Of a stretch of DNA of 11,379 nt, positions 5,506 to 11,379 are shown piece after piece. Source of the stretch: JAZDLO01 sp043801935 (GTDB lineage: Bacteria; Actinomycetota; Thermoleophilia; RBG-16-64-13). How positions within the stretch are numbered: the first letter of the stretch is position 1; each line of letters begins with the position of its first letter. The stretch lies in the NCBI GenBank assembly GCA_043801935.1, contig JAZDLO010000196.1:1-11379 (forward strand), in the 5' to 3' direction. The position numbers and the translations under genes are program-made. Below the pieces are notes generated by a model. The model saw only the letters and a list, made by a program, of their open reading frames with translations. It had not been told where the DNA came from and did no database searches.

Positions 5506-5952
5506 ATGGACGGGCGCATATGGTACTCAAGAGGGATCGTGGCTACTCTTCTCAGCACGATCGTGACGCTGGTCGCGATCACGTCCGCGGGGTGTGGCTC
5601 TTCGGCGAACGCGGCCGGGGGACCGCTCACCCTGAGAGAAACCGACAACAACAAGGCCTACACCGTCAAGGTCGGCGATACCATCGAAGTGACCATCCCC
5701 GGCAACCCCACCACCGGCTTCAGCTGGACCGCGGCCCTCACCGAGAAGGATGCTGCCCTTGTCCGGCAAGTCGGGGAGCCGGCCTACGCCCCTGAGAGGT
5801 CCGACAGCATGGTCTTGGGCGCAGGCGGGGTTTACACCTTCACCTTCAAGGCTGCAGCCAAGGGGAAGGCGCTCCTCAGACTCGTCTACGCGCGGCCGTG
5901 GGAGAGCGTGGAGCCCGAGCAGACCTTCGCGGTCACGCTGGCGATCGAGTAG
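5506..5952 (+). CDS. Chagasin-like (inhibitor I42 family) lipoprotein, copy 2
   Basis: 148 residues. The signal peptide has a hydrophobic helix (about 11-26) and AITSAGC ending in Cys30, a lipobox-like cleavage site. A short linker leads to a chagasin-like domain (38-148) with all three canonical inhibitory loops: NPTTGFSW (67-74), GAGG (105-108) and RPWE (130-133). By family knowledge it would inhibit papain-like cysteine proteases at the cell surface. It resembles copy 1 closely (shared QVGEPA, LGAGG-type turn, TFTF and RLVY/KLVY segments), so the pair probably arose by tandem duplication. ATG at 5506 follows the purine tract GGGGGAAGGAG (5493-5503). An upstream in-frame ATG at 5392 would place 38 polar residues before the signal peptide and is rejected. 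A strong terminator lies about 60 bp downstream. Confidence 0.88.
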   Translation: MDGRIWYSRGIVATLLSTIVTLVAITSAGCGSSANAAGGPLTLRETDNNKAYTVKVGDTIEVTIPGNPTTGFSWTAALTEKDAALVRQVGEPAYAPERSDSMVLGAGGVYTFTFKAAAKGKALLRLVYARPWESVEPEQTFAVTLAIE

Positions 5953-6010
5953 CGCGACCGCTTGTCGCCGGCCGCGGCTGATCGCGGCGACCTCAAGAAG
6001 AGCTGGGGCT

Positions 6011-6049
6011 GCGGGCGGGCCGGGTACGCCGGCCCACCCGCTGGGTTTT
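6011..6049 (+). terminator. Strong intrinsic terminator for the wecA-chagasin operon
   Basis: A stem of 13 positions (6011-6023 with 6029-6041) has one C/A mismatch (6016/6036) and a GTACG loop. It is followed by TGGGTTTT (6042-6049). It lies 58 bp after the second chagasin-like stop. On the minus strand there is no T-run after the stem, so it works in one direction. A further 7-bp stem (5964-5970 with 5985-5991) lies just upstream. Confidence 0.8.
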
Positions 6050-6951
6050 CAACGCGCGACGAGCTTGAGCGAACCAACGCTCATATCGACCGCGATCGTG
6101 AGGATCTTGGCCTGTTGATCTCCTCCGACGACCGACGTGCTGTAGGTCTTGCCGCTGGTGGTCCACGAGCCTTCCACCGAGACGTCGGTCAAAGCCCCGT
6201 CGACGGTCACGCGAGCAGCAGTCTGCGCCGGCACCACTATGCGCAAACTGCCCACACCGGCCTTGGCGCGCACGCTAGCGTCGGTGCGCAGTTGTCCGGA
6301 AAAGTCCAGCGTGAACGATCCGGCTCCGCCTTTGAACTCCATGGTCTTGAAGTTGGCGTTGGCCAGACCGGTCAGGGTCACTTCGGACGCCCCCGTCTCA
6401 TACTGCAGACGGTCCATCTGGCCCGGATTGGGTGAGTTGAACATGACCTGGGTCTTGGCGGCCCCGTCCTTGACGGTCAGTCCTTGCAGGACCAAACCGC
6501 TCAGGTCGTAGGAGCCTTGGTAGGCCCCGGCAGAGACCTTGAGCCGCATAGGGGCGCGGCCGAGCTCCAGCCGCCACTCGTTGACAATGTCGCTTCCGAT
6601 ACCCGACAGGCCCTTCTGGCTACCCTGCTTGATGGTGACGCTGGAATCGGACCGGTCCACGGTCGGCTTCCACGCTGCCACGTTGTAGCGGATCAGGCCC
6701 GAGACCAGTCCAATCGAGCCGGGACTCACAGTCAGCTTCCCCGCCCCCATCGTCACTTCCACATCGGTCACGGCAGCCCCGCCCAGCGGTTCGTTGACGA
6801 CCAACTCCTCAGTGGGACCGGTACTGACCCCGCAGCCGGCAACAAACAAAGCCGCCCCGACCACCAAGAGGGCGACCGGTAACGCCCCGACGGCCGATCT
6901 CAGCCGCCTCGCCCCAAGGCGATGGTCTTTTCTCGATCTCCCCGCTGTCAT
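6049..6951 (-). CDS. Toast_rack/DUF2154-like lipoprotein
   Basis: 300 residues. A strongly basic N-terminus (1-18) is followed by a hydrophobic helix (about 20-38) and FVAGC with Cys40, a good lipobox, so the protein should be a membrane-anchored lipoprotein. The remainder is beta-rich with repeated short strands and turns. The segment TDVEVTMGAGKLTVSPG (62-78), together with VSAGAYQGSYDLSGLVLQGLTV, a GAS-EVTLTG turn and GGAGSFTLDFSG, fits the N-terminal toast_rack (DUF2154) domain followed by a DUF4097-like beta-solenoid. Such domains occur in cell-envelope stress proteins (LiaF-like) and in many uncharacterised lipoproteins. ATG at 6951 has GGAAGGTGG about 7 nt upstream; an ATG at 7047 would put 32 extra residues before the signal peptide. 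It converges on the chagasin operon, with the stop codon touching the terminator T-run. Confidence 0.82.
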   Translation of the reverse strand: MTAGRSRKDHRLGARRLRSAVGALPVALLVVGAALFVAGCGVSTGPTEELVVNEPLGGAAVTDVEVTMGAGKLTVSPGSIGLVSGLIRYNVAAWKPTVDRSDSSVTIKQGSQKGLSGIGSDIVNEWRLELGRAPMRLKVSAGAYQGSYDLSGLVLQGLTVKDGAAKTQVMFNSPNPGQMDRLQYETGASEVTLTGLANANFKTMEFKGGAGSFTLDFSGQLRTDASVRAKAGVGSLRIVVPAQTAARVTVDGALTDVSVEGSWTTSGKTYSTSVVGGDQQAKILTIAVDMSVGSLKLVAR

Positions 6952-7008
6952 GACACGCCCACCTTCCGGTCTGGTGCGATTCGTCCCGCGAACTCGACCC
7001 TCGATCCG

Positions 7009-7014
7009 ATTGTA
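7009..7014 (-). promoter_or_regulatory. Candidate -10 box for the toast_rack lipoprotein
   Basis: TACAAT on the minus strand (7014-7009) predicts a start near 7002 and a leader of about 50 nt. No consensus -35 is seen at 16-18 bp. The hexamer is the same as that before the WecA/TagO-like gene. It would make this gene independent of the LssY_C gene upstream, whose stop is 122 bp away. Confidence 0.4.
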
Positions 7015-7073
7015 GAGCAACTGGAAAGGATCGGGGGAGGCGTGCACGATGGTTGCCGCTACGAAGCCGGGGC

Positions 7074-8114
7074 CTACGCCAGGACGAGCGCCGTGCCCTG
7101 GGTGAAGAAACGATCCCCGGCGGCGTTCTTGCCCGTCATGGGCTCCGTGACGCGCACGTGCTGGGTGACCTCCACCCGACCAGTGCCTGTCACAGAGCGG
7201 ACGACGTAGTCGCGTTCCGCGTCGATGTCAGGATGGATGTGGTGAATGGGTAGAGGGAACAGGCGCCCGATGCCCACTCCTGCGTCGAAGGAGGCCGTGG
7301 CCACCCATACCTGCTTGCCATCGCAGGTGAAGTCGGTGAGCCACCAGCGGGCGTGATGACGGCAGCGCGAGGTGCCTGCATCATCGTGTTTTTGAAAAGC
7401 CAGATCGTGCAGCTTGCCATCCAGGAACACGGGGAGAACGGGCGCACTCGCGTAGGGTCGGTTCAGCACCCCGCGCGTGAAGGCCCGCACCGCCGTCCGC
7501 GGGGTGACCCGATCGGCGACGTGCCATCCTGCGGAGGCGAACGCCTCCAATAGGTCGGCTCCACTCCCCAGGAAGACCAGGCTGACCGGTGCCTGTGAAG
7601 CCCCACTCAGCTTGGCCGAGAATCGAGGCAGAAGACCCACGTGGTCATGATGGATGGCAGAACGCTCTGCACCGTGGTGAAGAGGCCAGAGAGCCCGGGG
7701 AAGGTGCGCCACCTTGGTGAGGGCGTGCACAGGATCGGCTTGTGCGCCCACGAGGAAGATCCCCACCGCCACGCAGGATGCACCGAAGGTCATGGCCGAG
7801 CGTACGATCCGCGTCCGCGGCACTCTGCCGACTTTGGTGATCCCCTCATGGGCCCAGGTAAGGAACAAGACAAGGACGAATGCGACCCCCAGAGCCGACA
7901 TAAGCAACATCTCTCGGCTCTGCCAGTCGCTGAGCGCCGCGCGCAGGAGGGGGAAAGCCGCCGCGACAGCGGCGGTCAAGGCCAACCTCGCCCACCAGAT
8001 CGGCCACCGCCGGTCGGCAATGGTTCCAAGTCCCGGTTGCCCGGCGACGAGGGCGGTTTGGTGATCTGAGCATGTGACAGCCCCGGTCCGGGGCTGGAGA
8101 TGAATCTGTGACAC
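7074..8114 (-). CDS. LssY_C-domain membrane protein
   Basis: 346 residues. The cytoplasmic-looking N-terminus (1-40) is followed by three predicted membrane helices (about 42-61, 69-88, 108-126) and a soluble LssY C-terminal-type domain (about 150-320). Characteristic residues are VSLVFLGS (177-184), a G-W-x-x-A-D-x-x-T turn, NRPYASAPV, DLAFQK (237-242), RHHAR (252-256) and HHIHPDIDAERDY (291-303). The His/Asp-rich clusters hint at a metal or phosphate site, but no activity is established for this domain as far as I know. In many bacteria LssY_C is fused behind a PAP2 domain; here a PAP2 protein is encoded by the gene immediately upstream, 74 bp away. GTG at 8114 has AAGGAG 4 nt upstream. The window does not show a DedA domain. 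Confidence 0.85.
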   Translation of the reverse strand: MSQIHLQPRTGAVTCSDHQTALVAGQPGLGTIADRRWPIWWARLALTAAVAAAFPLLRAALSDWQSREMLLMSALGVAFVLVLFLTWAHEGITKVGRVPRTRIVRSAMTFGASCVAVGIFLVGAQADPVHALTKVAHLPRALWPLHHGAERSAIHHDHVGLLPRFSAKLSGASQAPVSLVFLGSGADLLEAFASAGWHVADRVTPRTAVRAFTRGVLNRPYASAPVLPVFLDGKLHDLAFQKHDDAGTSRCRHHARWWLTDFTCDGKQVWVATASFDAGVGIGRLFPLPIHHIHPDIDAERDYVVRSVTGTGRVEVTQHVRVTEPMTGKNAAGDRFFTQGTALVLA

Positions 8115-8146
8115 GGTTCTCCTTGTTGCGGAGAGGATACCCCAGA

Positions 8147-8163
8147 TGGGCAGAAACTGCCCA
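8147..8163 (-). repeat. Perfect hairpin between the PAP2 and LssY_C genes
   Basis: TGGGCAG, AAA, CTGCCCA form a perfect 7-bp stem with a 3-nt loop in the 74-bp junction. There is no T-run after it on the minus strand, so it is more likely an mRNA processing or stability element, or partial attenuator, than a terminator. TATCCT (about 8140-8135, minus) just after it could be a weak -10 box for the LssY_C gene. Confidence 0.5.
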
Positions 8164-8188
8164 CCAGCCGCGTCGACGCCCTACTGTC

Positions 8189-9025
8189 CTACGGTACGGT
8201 CGACGCAAGCAACGGATCGGCCCGTGCGGTTAGGAACACCACAACCGCCGCCATGAGCAGCAGCGCCACCGTCAGCGTCACGCGCGAGCCCCTCCCCTTC
8301 CAAGGCCGTGTGTCGCACAGTGGCCGGCCACCGCGCTCCCAGGCCAGGAAGACACCGAGCGAGAGTGCCAGCCACGTCCCGCCGAGACACCAGCCGGCAA
8401 GAACGTCGGAGGCCCAGTGGACCCCCAGGTAGGCGCGGGACAATCCTATGAAGCACACGACCGCCGCCGCCAGTATCGAAACGACCGCCATGGGCAACAG
8501 ACGGCGCGCGCGCCTCGCGGCGTCCGACCGTCCGAGGCCGAGCGCCCGAAACGCCAAGAACACAAGCAACCCTAGAAAGACCAGGGTCAGGAACGCATGT
8601 CCCGAAGGCAGACTGAACGAGCCGGGCTGGTCGATGAGGGCGATGGCCTCCGGGGGGCGAGGGCGATGGACCAGAGCCTTGCCCAGATTCGATATGCCCA
8701 GCGCCGAGAGCAGAGTGCCGGCCACCAAGATGGCCCGTGCCCGTCGGCCCCAGGCCAGAAGCAGGAGCACGGCCGAGGAGGCGAGCACCACCATGACCGG
8801 GGTATTCCCCAGAAGGGTGAAGGACCAGAAGGCGCGGTCCCACCCAAGAGTGCGGGCACCGACCAGAGCGTCGGTGATGCGACCGTCCCAAACGGAGAGG
8901 GACGAATCCGCCTCCGCTCCACGAGCGATCCAAACAAAACCGGCGAATAAGACCACGGCAAGCCCCGCGAGAAGCCAGAGATGCCACCGCCCGCGCGCGG
9001 TCTTGGTGGCCGGCGCGTCCTTCAC
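8189..9025 (-). CDS. PAP2-family membrane phosphatase
   Basis: 278 residues, with about six membrane helices. All three acid-phosphatase motifs of the PAP2 superfamily are present: K-x6-RP at Lys116-Arg123-Pro124, PSGH at 140-143, and SR-x5-H-x3-D at Ser196, Arg197, His203, Asp207. The two catalytic histidines (143, 203) are therefore intact. Family members dephosphorylate lipid phosphates such as phosphatidic acid, phosphatidylglycerophosphate or undecaprenyl pyrophosphate on the outer membrane face; which one applies here is not readable. The start chosen is GTG at 9025, whose last two bases plus the next A form the TGA stop of the upstream GyrI-like gene (GTGA overlap). There is no ribosome site of its own, so translation is probably coupled. 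Upstream in-frame ATGs would overlap the preceding gene heavily and add about 63 non-family residues. Confidence 0.9.
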   Translation of the reverse strand: MKDAPATKTARGRWHLWLLAGLAVVLFAGFVWIARGAEADSSLSVWDGRITDALVGARTLGWDRAFWSFTLLGNTPVMVVLASSAVLLLLAWGRRARAILVAGTLLSALGISNLGKALVHRPRPPEAIALIDQPGSFSLPSGHAFLTLVFLGLLVFLAFRALGLGRSDAARRARRLLPMAVVSILAAAVVCFIGLSRAYLGVHWASDVLAGWCLGGTWLALSLGVFLAWERGGRPLCDTRPWKGRGSRVTLTVALLLMAAVVVFLTARADPLLASTVP

Positions 9026-9765
9026 TTGGCGGCAATGACCGCGTGCCGGAGCACCGTCTTGAGATTCTCGGGCTTGGCAGTGCGCGGATCGCCAAGATAG
9101 ATCTCGTGATGGCGCCCGCGAAAGACGTAGCCTCGTGCTGCAGCGAAAGTCGCCATCTTCTCGAGGGTACGTTGCTCGTCCGCATAGGGGCCGATGTGCA
9201 TGATCTGCAGGCACATCCCCTCGTGGAAGCTCTCCAGGCGCACCCGGTCAAGCGCCGCTGCGCCACCCCGTTCGCCCCGGGCGCCGCCGGCTGCGTTGGG
9301 GTCACCGGCGTCCCCTTCGTCCGCGGCGCCCGCCTCGCGCCGCTTGGCTTTGTCGCGCTTCTTCCTCAATTCCACCAGCGCTTCGGCGAACATCTCCTGG
9401 CTGATATGCTCGGGCTGCATGATCATCAAGGTCCAAGGCCATTCGCTGGAAGAAGCATGGTCCGCTCCGCCCGCTGGTGTCGTCCAAAGGCCCTCCAAAG
9501 CCATGACGGTGTAGTCCACAGGGTCCACCGGTCGCCGCTTGGACATGAACTTGAGGGTATAGGCGAAACCGTAGAGAGCGCCGATCGCCTCAGCGAAGCC
9601 CGGTGAGGTGCCTGGGGTCGCGTTCGGCTCGATCTGCCCGTCCACCACGATGAACTTCATCTTCGGCACATCGACGACCGCCACCTCTTTCGCCGAGGGC
9701 AGGTAGAGATGCTTGAGCTGCTTCTTGAGGTCCAGTTTTGCCGGAGCACCGTTCTTGGTGGCCAT
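9022..9765 (-). CDS. GyrI-like (SOUL/GyrI superfamily) small-molecule-binding domain protein
   Basis: 247 residues, soluble, cytoplasmic. The N-terminal LDLKKQLKHLYLPSAKEVAV (11-30) and the paired repeats ending in FESFHEG-type MCLQIMHIGPYADE (184-197) and RGRHHEIYLGDPR (216-228) are typical of the stand-alone GyrI-like family related to COG4832. These proteins have a two-fold alpha/beta cup that can bind small hydrophobic or cationic molecules; no enzyme activity is certain. An unusual charged and then Ala/Gly/Asp-rich insertion at about 135-171 replaces a short linker. ATG at 9765 is preceded by GGAGGGG. It is the first gene of a run with the PAP2 phosphatase, with which it overlaps by GTGA, suggesting joint expression and perhaps membrane stress or drug response. 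The latter is inference. Confidence 0.83.
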   Translation of the reverse strand: MATKNGAPAKLDLKKQLKHLYLPSAKEVAVVDVPKMKFIVVDGQIEPNATPGTSPGFAEAIGALYGFAYTLKFMSKRRPVDPVDYTVMALEGLWTTPAGGADHASSSEWPWTLMIMQPEHISQEMFAEALVELRKKRDKAKRREAGAADEGDAGDPNAAGGARGERGGAAALDRVRLESFHEGMCLQIMHIGPYADEQRTLEKMATFAAARGYVFRGRHHEIYLGDPRTAKPENLKTVLRHAVIAAK

Positions 9766-9795
9766 GCTCCCCTCCTACATCCTTTCGTCCCAACC

Positions 9796-9815
9796 GCGCC
9801 TCCCGGCGCACTATA
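9796..9815 (-). promoter_or_regulatory. Candidate promoter and start-site hairpin for the GyrI-like/PAP2 run
   Basis: TATAGT on the minus strand (9815-9810) is a good -10 box. It is followed at once by an inverted repeat, GCGCC and GGCGC (9796-9800 and 9805-9809, TCCC between), located at the predicted start near 9803. The leader would be about 37 nt and ends in the GGAGGGG ribosome site. The -35 region is poor (TGCCGG at 16 bp). Confidence 0.5.
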
Positions 9816-9858
9816 CAGCCGAGTCGCCTTTCCGGCAGGATCGGCTGCCCGCAGGCGC

Positions 9859-9955
9859 TTGTGCACACGGACGTCAGCATATATGCGGATATGTTCAAAC
9901 GTGAAGAGATCCCGCCCAAACCAGCAGGAGGACGGCACTCATGGCACTCGAGTAG
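9859..9955 (+). other. Orphan initiation region: AT-rich palindrome, ribosome site and a 4-codon reading frame
   Basis: In the 210-bp space between two minus-strand genes the plus strand carries an AT-rich element with a perfect 10-bp palindrome, GCATATATGC (9877-9886), and an interrupted repeat, CATAT (9878-9882) with ATATG (9889-9893). A perfect AGGAGG (9926-9931) follows, then, 9 nt on, ATG GCA CTC GAG and a TAG stop (9941-9955). It looks like the front end of a regulated gene whose body is missing. It could instead be a chance arrangement or a leader peptide. Downstream lies only the 3' end of the minus-strand radical SAM gene. Nothing else is seen in this spacer apart from the promoter at 9796-9815. 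Confidence 0.35.
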
Positions 9956-9975
9956 CGCCGTTCATCCGATCCGCT

Positions 9976-10923
9976 TCAGAGGCGAGGCCGCACCCGATGG
10001 CCATCCAGGCGCCAAAGACCGGCCGCCATGGCAGCTTCCACTGCCGCCTCATACTCTGCGACGCTCGGCGGACGCGAGATCTCCGTGTGGCTGGTCGCCT
10101 CGTACTCCGGGCGGTACTGGGCCATGACGTTGACGTAGGAGTCGGGCGACAGTTCGCTCGCGATGAAACGGGCGACCGGGGCAGTCCCGGACAGACCGTT
10201 GGGCAAGACGAGGTGCCGTACCAGCAACCCCCGACGGGCTACCCCGCGCTCGCCCGCTTCCAGATCGCCTACCTGCCGATGCATCTCTCGCACGGCGGCG
10301 CGGTTGCGGCGTACGTAGTCGGGAACGCCGGACAGCCGCAGCCCCACCGTCTCGTCGGCGTACTTCATGTCGGGCATGTAGATATCCACAACACCGTCGA
10401 GCAGGCGCAGGGTCGCCAAGGCGTCGTAACCTCCGCTGTTGTACACGAGCGGCAGGCGCAGGCCCTTTTCGGCCGCCAGGACCAGTGCCGACAGTATCTG
10501 GGGGACCACGTGGCTGGGAGAGACGAAGTTGACGTTCTCACAGCCCCCATCCTGCAGTTCCAGCATCATCCGGGCGATTCGCGCCGGCTCCTCCTCCCGT
10601 CCCCGGCAGAAATGGCTGAGGTCGTAGTTCTGACAGAAGACACAGGCTAGGTTGCATCCGGCGAAGAAGATGGTGCCCGATCCCCCTCGGCCCACCAACG
10701 GGGACTCTTCGCCGAAGTGTGGACCGGCACTCGCGATCCGCGCAAGCGCGCCGGTCTGACAGATCCCCAGCTCACCCGCCAGCCGATCGACGGCGCAGCG
10801 CCGGGGGCAGAGCGTGCAGCTGCGGAGACGCGCCCACGCTCGCCCCGCCCGGGCGGCCAGCTCGCCCGAGCGCAGCAGCGCGAGGTACGACGGCCAGGTA
10901 CTGGAAGTCCCGAACGTATCCAC
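9976..10923 (-). CDS. PflX-like (COG1313) radical SAM protein
   Basis: 315 residues from the chosen GTG. An N-terminal cysteine set, C-x2-C-x3-C-x11-C (Cys36, 39, 43, 55), in SCTLCPRRCAVDRLAGELGIC suggests a second metal site. HFGEESPLVGRGGSGTIFF (69-87) precedes the radical SAM motif CNLACVFC (Cys90, 94, 97), where the [4Fe-4S] cluster binds SAM. NFVSPSHVVPQI, VYNSGGYD, DIYMPDMKY, EMHRQVGDL and RRGLLVRHLVLP follow in the order seen in COG1313 proteins, annotated as pyruvate formate-lyase-activating-like; their true substrates are not established, and no glycyl-radical enzyme gene is in the window. Start: GTG at 10923, because family N-termini begin just here and a TACACT -10 box ends 6 nt upstream. 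An ATG at 11043 would add 40 non-family residues and leave only 14 bp to the divergent gene. Confidence 0.88.
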   Translation of the reverse strand: MDTFGTSSTWPSYLALLRSGELAARAGRAWARLRSCTLCPRRCAVDRLAGELGICQTGALARIASAGPHFGEESPLVGRGGSGTIFFAGCNLACVFCQNYDLSHFCRGREEEPARIARMMLELQDGGCENVNFVSPSHVVPQILSALVLAAEKGLRLPLVYNSGGYDALATLRLLDGVVDIYMPDMKYADETVGLRLSGVPDYVRRNRAAVREMHRQVGDLEAGERGVARRGLLVRHLVLPNGLSGTAPVARFIASELSPDSYVNVMAQYRPEYEATSHTEISRPPSVAEYEAAVEAAMAAGLWRLDGHRVRPRL

Positions 10924-10935
10924 GTATTCAGTGTA
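10921..10935 (-). promoter_or_regulatory. Candidate leaderless promoter of the PflX-like gene
   Basis: TACACT on the minus strand (10935-10930) is followed by 6 nt and then GTG (10923-10921), so transcription would begin on the start codon. There is no ribosome site before the GTG. The -35 position holds GCGGGT, part of a direct repeat, rather than a consensus box. Confidence 0.5.
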
Positions 10936-10962
10936 ACCCGCGTGTAAGCGGGACCCGCGTGT
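10936..10962. repeat. Direct repeat at the -35 region of the PflX-like gene
   Basis: ACCCGCGTGT occurs at 10936-10945 and 10953-10962, a period of 17 bp. The copies abut the -10 box and cover the -35 position of the minus-strand promoter, and lie about 95 bp upstream of the divergent AhpD-like gene. A regulator binding site is a reasonable inference. Confidence 0.5.
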
Positions 10963-11057
10963 GGACAAGACGGTGCCTGGGTACTTTCGCACTGCATCTG
11001 ATGGAACGAACCCTGCGGATCGACCCGGAAGCCGGCCGATCACTCGAAGGAGGAGCC

Positions 11058-11363
11058 ATGAAAGACGTGCACGGGATCTACACCGAGTTCAGAGCCGAGT
11101 TCCCCGAGATCATCGAGAAGAACGAGGCCCTGGGCGAGTTCATACACGAACATGGCGGTCCCCTCGATGACAAGACCCGTTCGTTGATCAAGTTGGGCAT
11201 ATCCGCCGCCAGCCATCACCAGAGCGCTGTGTCCACCCATGTGGTGCGGGCCCGCGAGGCCGGAGCCACCGAGGCCGAGATCCTGCACGCGCTACTCCTG
11301 GTGATCCCCACCTGCGGCTTCCCCACCTTCATGGAGTCCTATCGCGAGTACAAGGGGAAGTAG
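11058..11363 (+). CDS. AhpD-like (carboxymuconolactone decarboxylase family) small protein without redox CxxC
   Basis: 101 residues, all-helical, soluble. The pattern DDKTRSLIKLGISAAS (37-52), then HHQSAVSTHVVRAREAGATEAEILHAL (53-79), is that of the CMD/AhpD family, whose peroxidase members carry ExxCxxC followed by His at this place. Here both cysteine positions are replaced (His and Ala within HHQSAVSTH), leaving the His61 equivalent. Alkylhydroperoxidase thiol chemistry is therefore unlikely. Such Cys-less members are widespread and of unknown role; they may decarboxylate or serve only as a binding fold. One cysteine remains at Cys86. ATG at 11058 follows AAGGAGGAG (11047-11055). It is divergent from the PflX-like gene, sharing a 134-bp spacer, and may be followed closely by another gene at the right edge. 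Confidence 0.87.
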   Translation: MKDVHGIYTEFRAEFPEIIEKNEALGEFIHEHGGPLDDKTRSLIKLGISAASHHQSAVSTHVVRAREAGATEAEILHALLLVIPTCGFPTFMESYREYKGK

Positions 11364-11364
11364 A

Positions 11365-11379
11365 GTGGGCTCCGACGAG
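11365..11379 (+). CDS. Possible start of the next gene (cut by window edge)
   Basis: GTG at 11365 opens GTG GGC TCC GAC GAG, one base after the AhpD-like stop codon, and is preceded by AAGGGGAAG (11352-11360) at normal ribosome-site spacing. Only five codons are visible, so neither the frame nor a product can be confirmed. Confidence 0.3.

Noticed and set aside
8171..8205. CGTCGAC / GTCGACG inverted repeat at the PAP2 3' end as a terminator
   Set aside because: The loop is 21 nt, there is no T-run, and the arms contain a common 6-bp palindrome, so chance is likely.
8181..9305. Second long minus-strand frame over the PAP2 and GyrI-like genes
   Set aside because: Low-complexity Arg/Gly/Ser-rich translation without domains; the PAP2 and GyrI motifs are in the other frames.
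10962..10990. TGGACA and TACTTT as a promoter for the AhpD-like gene
   Set aside because: The spacer is only 14 bp, too short for a standard promoter, and no better pair was found.

Overview
This window is high-GC DNA with short intergenic spaces. Its gene set (a DUF3052-type protein, several putative lipoproteins, a TagO/WecA-type sugar-phosphate transferase, LssY_C and PAP2 membrane proteins, frequent GTG starts and possible leaderless promoters) suits a high-GC Gram-positive, probably an actinobacterium-like lineage. The PflX-like radical SAM protein hints at an anaerobic or facultative lifestyle. No rRNA, tRNA, CRISPR array, transposase, integrase or phage gene is visible. Taxonomy is an inference from gene content only.

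Layout. (1) 1-722: a divergent arsenic pair, the start of an ACR3-type arsenite efflux permease on the minus strand (cut by the window edge) and arsR on the plus strand. (2) 698-1735 minus: a zinc-ribbon, polyproline, single-pass membrane protein. It converges on arsR with a 25-bp overlap and is divergent from a DUF3052-type gene (1899-2345). (3) 2458-3468 minus: a radical SAM enzyme with a Twitch/SPASM-like C-terminal cysteine set, behind a strongly structured leader. It is divergent from a WecA/TagO-like gene (3686-4837). The latter starts a plus-strand run with two chagasin-like (I42) inhibitor lipoproteins (4855-5349 and 5506-5952), ending at a strong intrinsic terminator (6011-6049). (4) A minus-strand run read from 9765 down to 6049: a GyrI-like protein, a PAP2 phosphatase joined to it by a GTGA overlap, an LssY_C membrane protein, and a toast_rack/DUF2154-like lipoprotein. 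(5) 9976-10923 minus: a PflX/COG1313 radical SAM protein. It is divergent from an AhpD-like (CMD family) gene lacking the redox CxxC (11058-11363), with a possible next gene at the right edge.

Much of the window is devoted to the cell envelope: export of arsenite, undecaprenyl-phosphate-linked glycan initiation, PAP2/LssY lipid-phosphate chemistry, and three exported lipoproteins. The most notable points are the tandem chagasin-like pair with diverged third loops, the PAP2/LssY_C pair as separate genes, the structured leader of the first radical SAM gene, and two candidate leaderless GTG genes with a -10 box 6-7 nt upstream. There is also an orphan promoter/ribosome-site/start-codon remnant at 9859-9955. 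I found no convincing complete new multi-gene system. The radical SAM/Twitch enzyme beside the glycan-initiation operon is the best candidate for uncharacterised chemistry.
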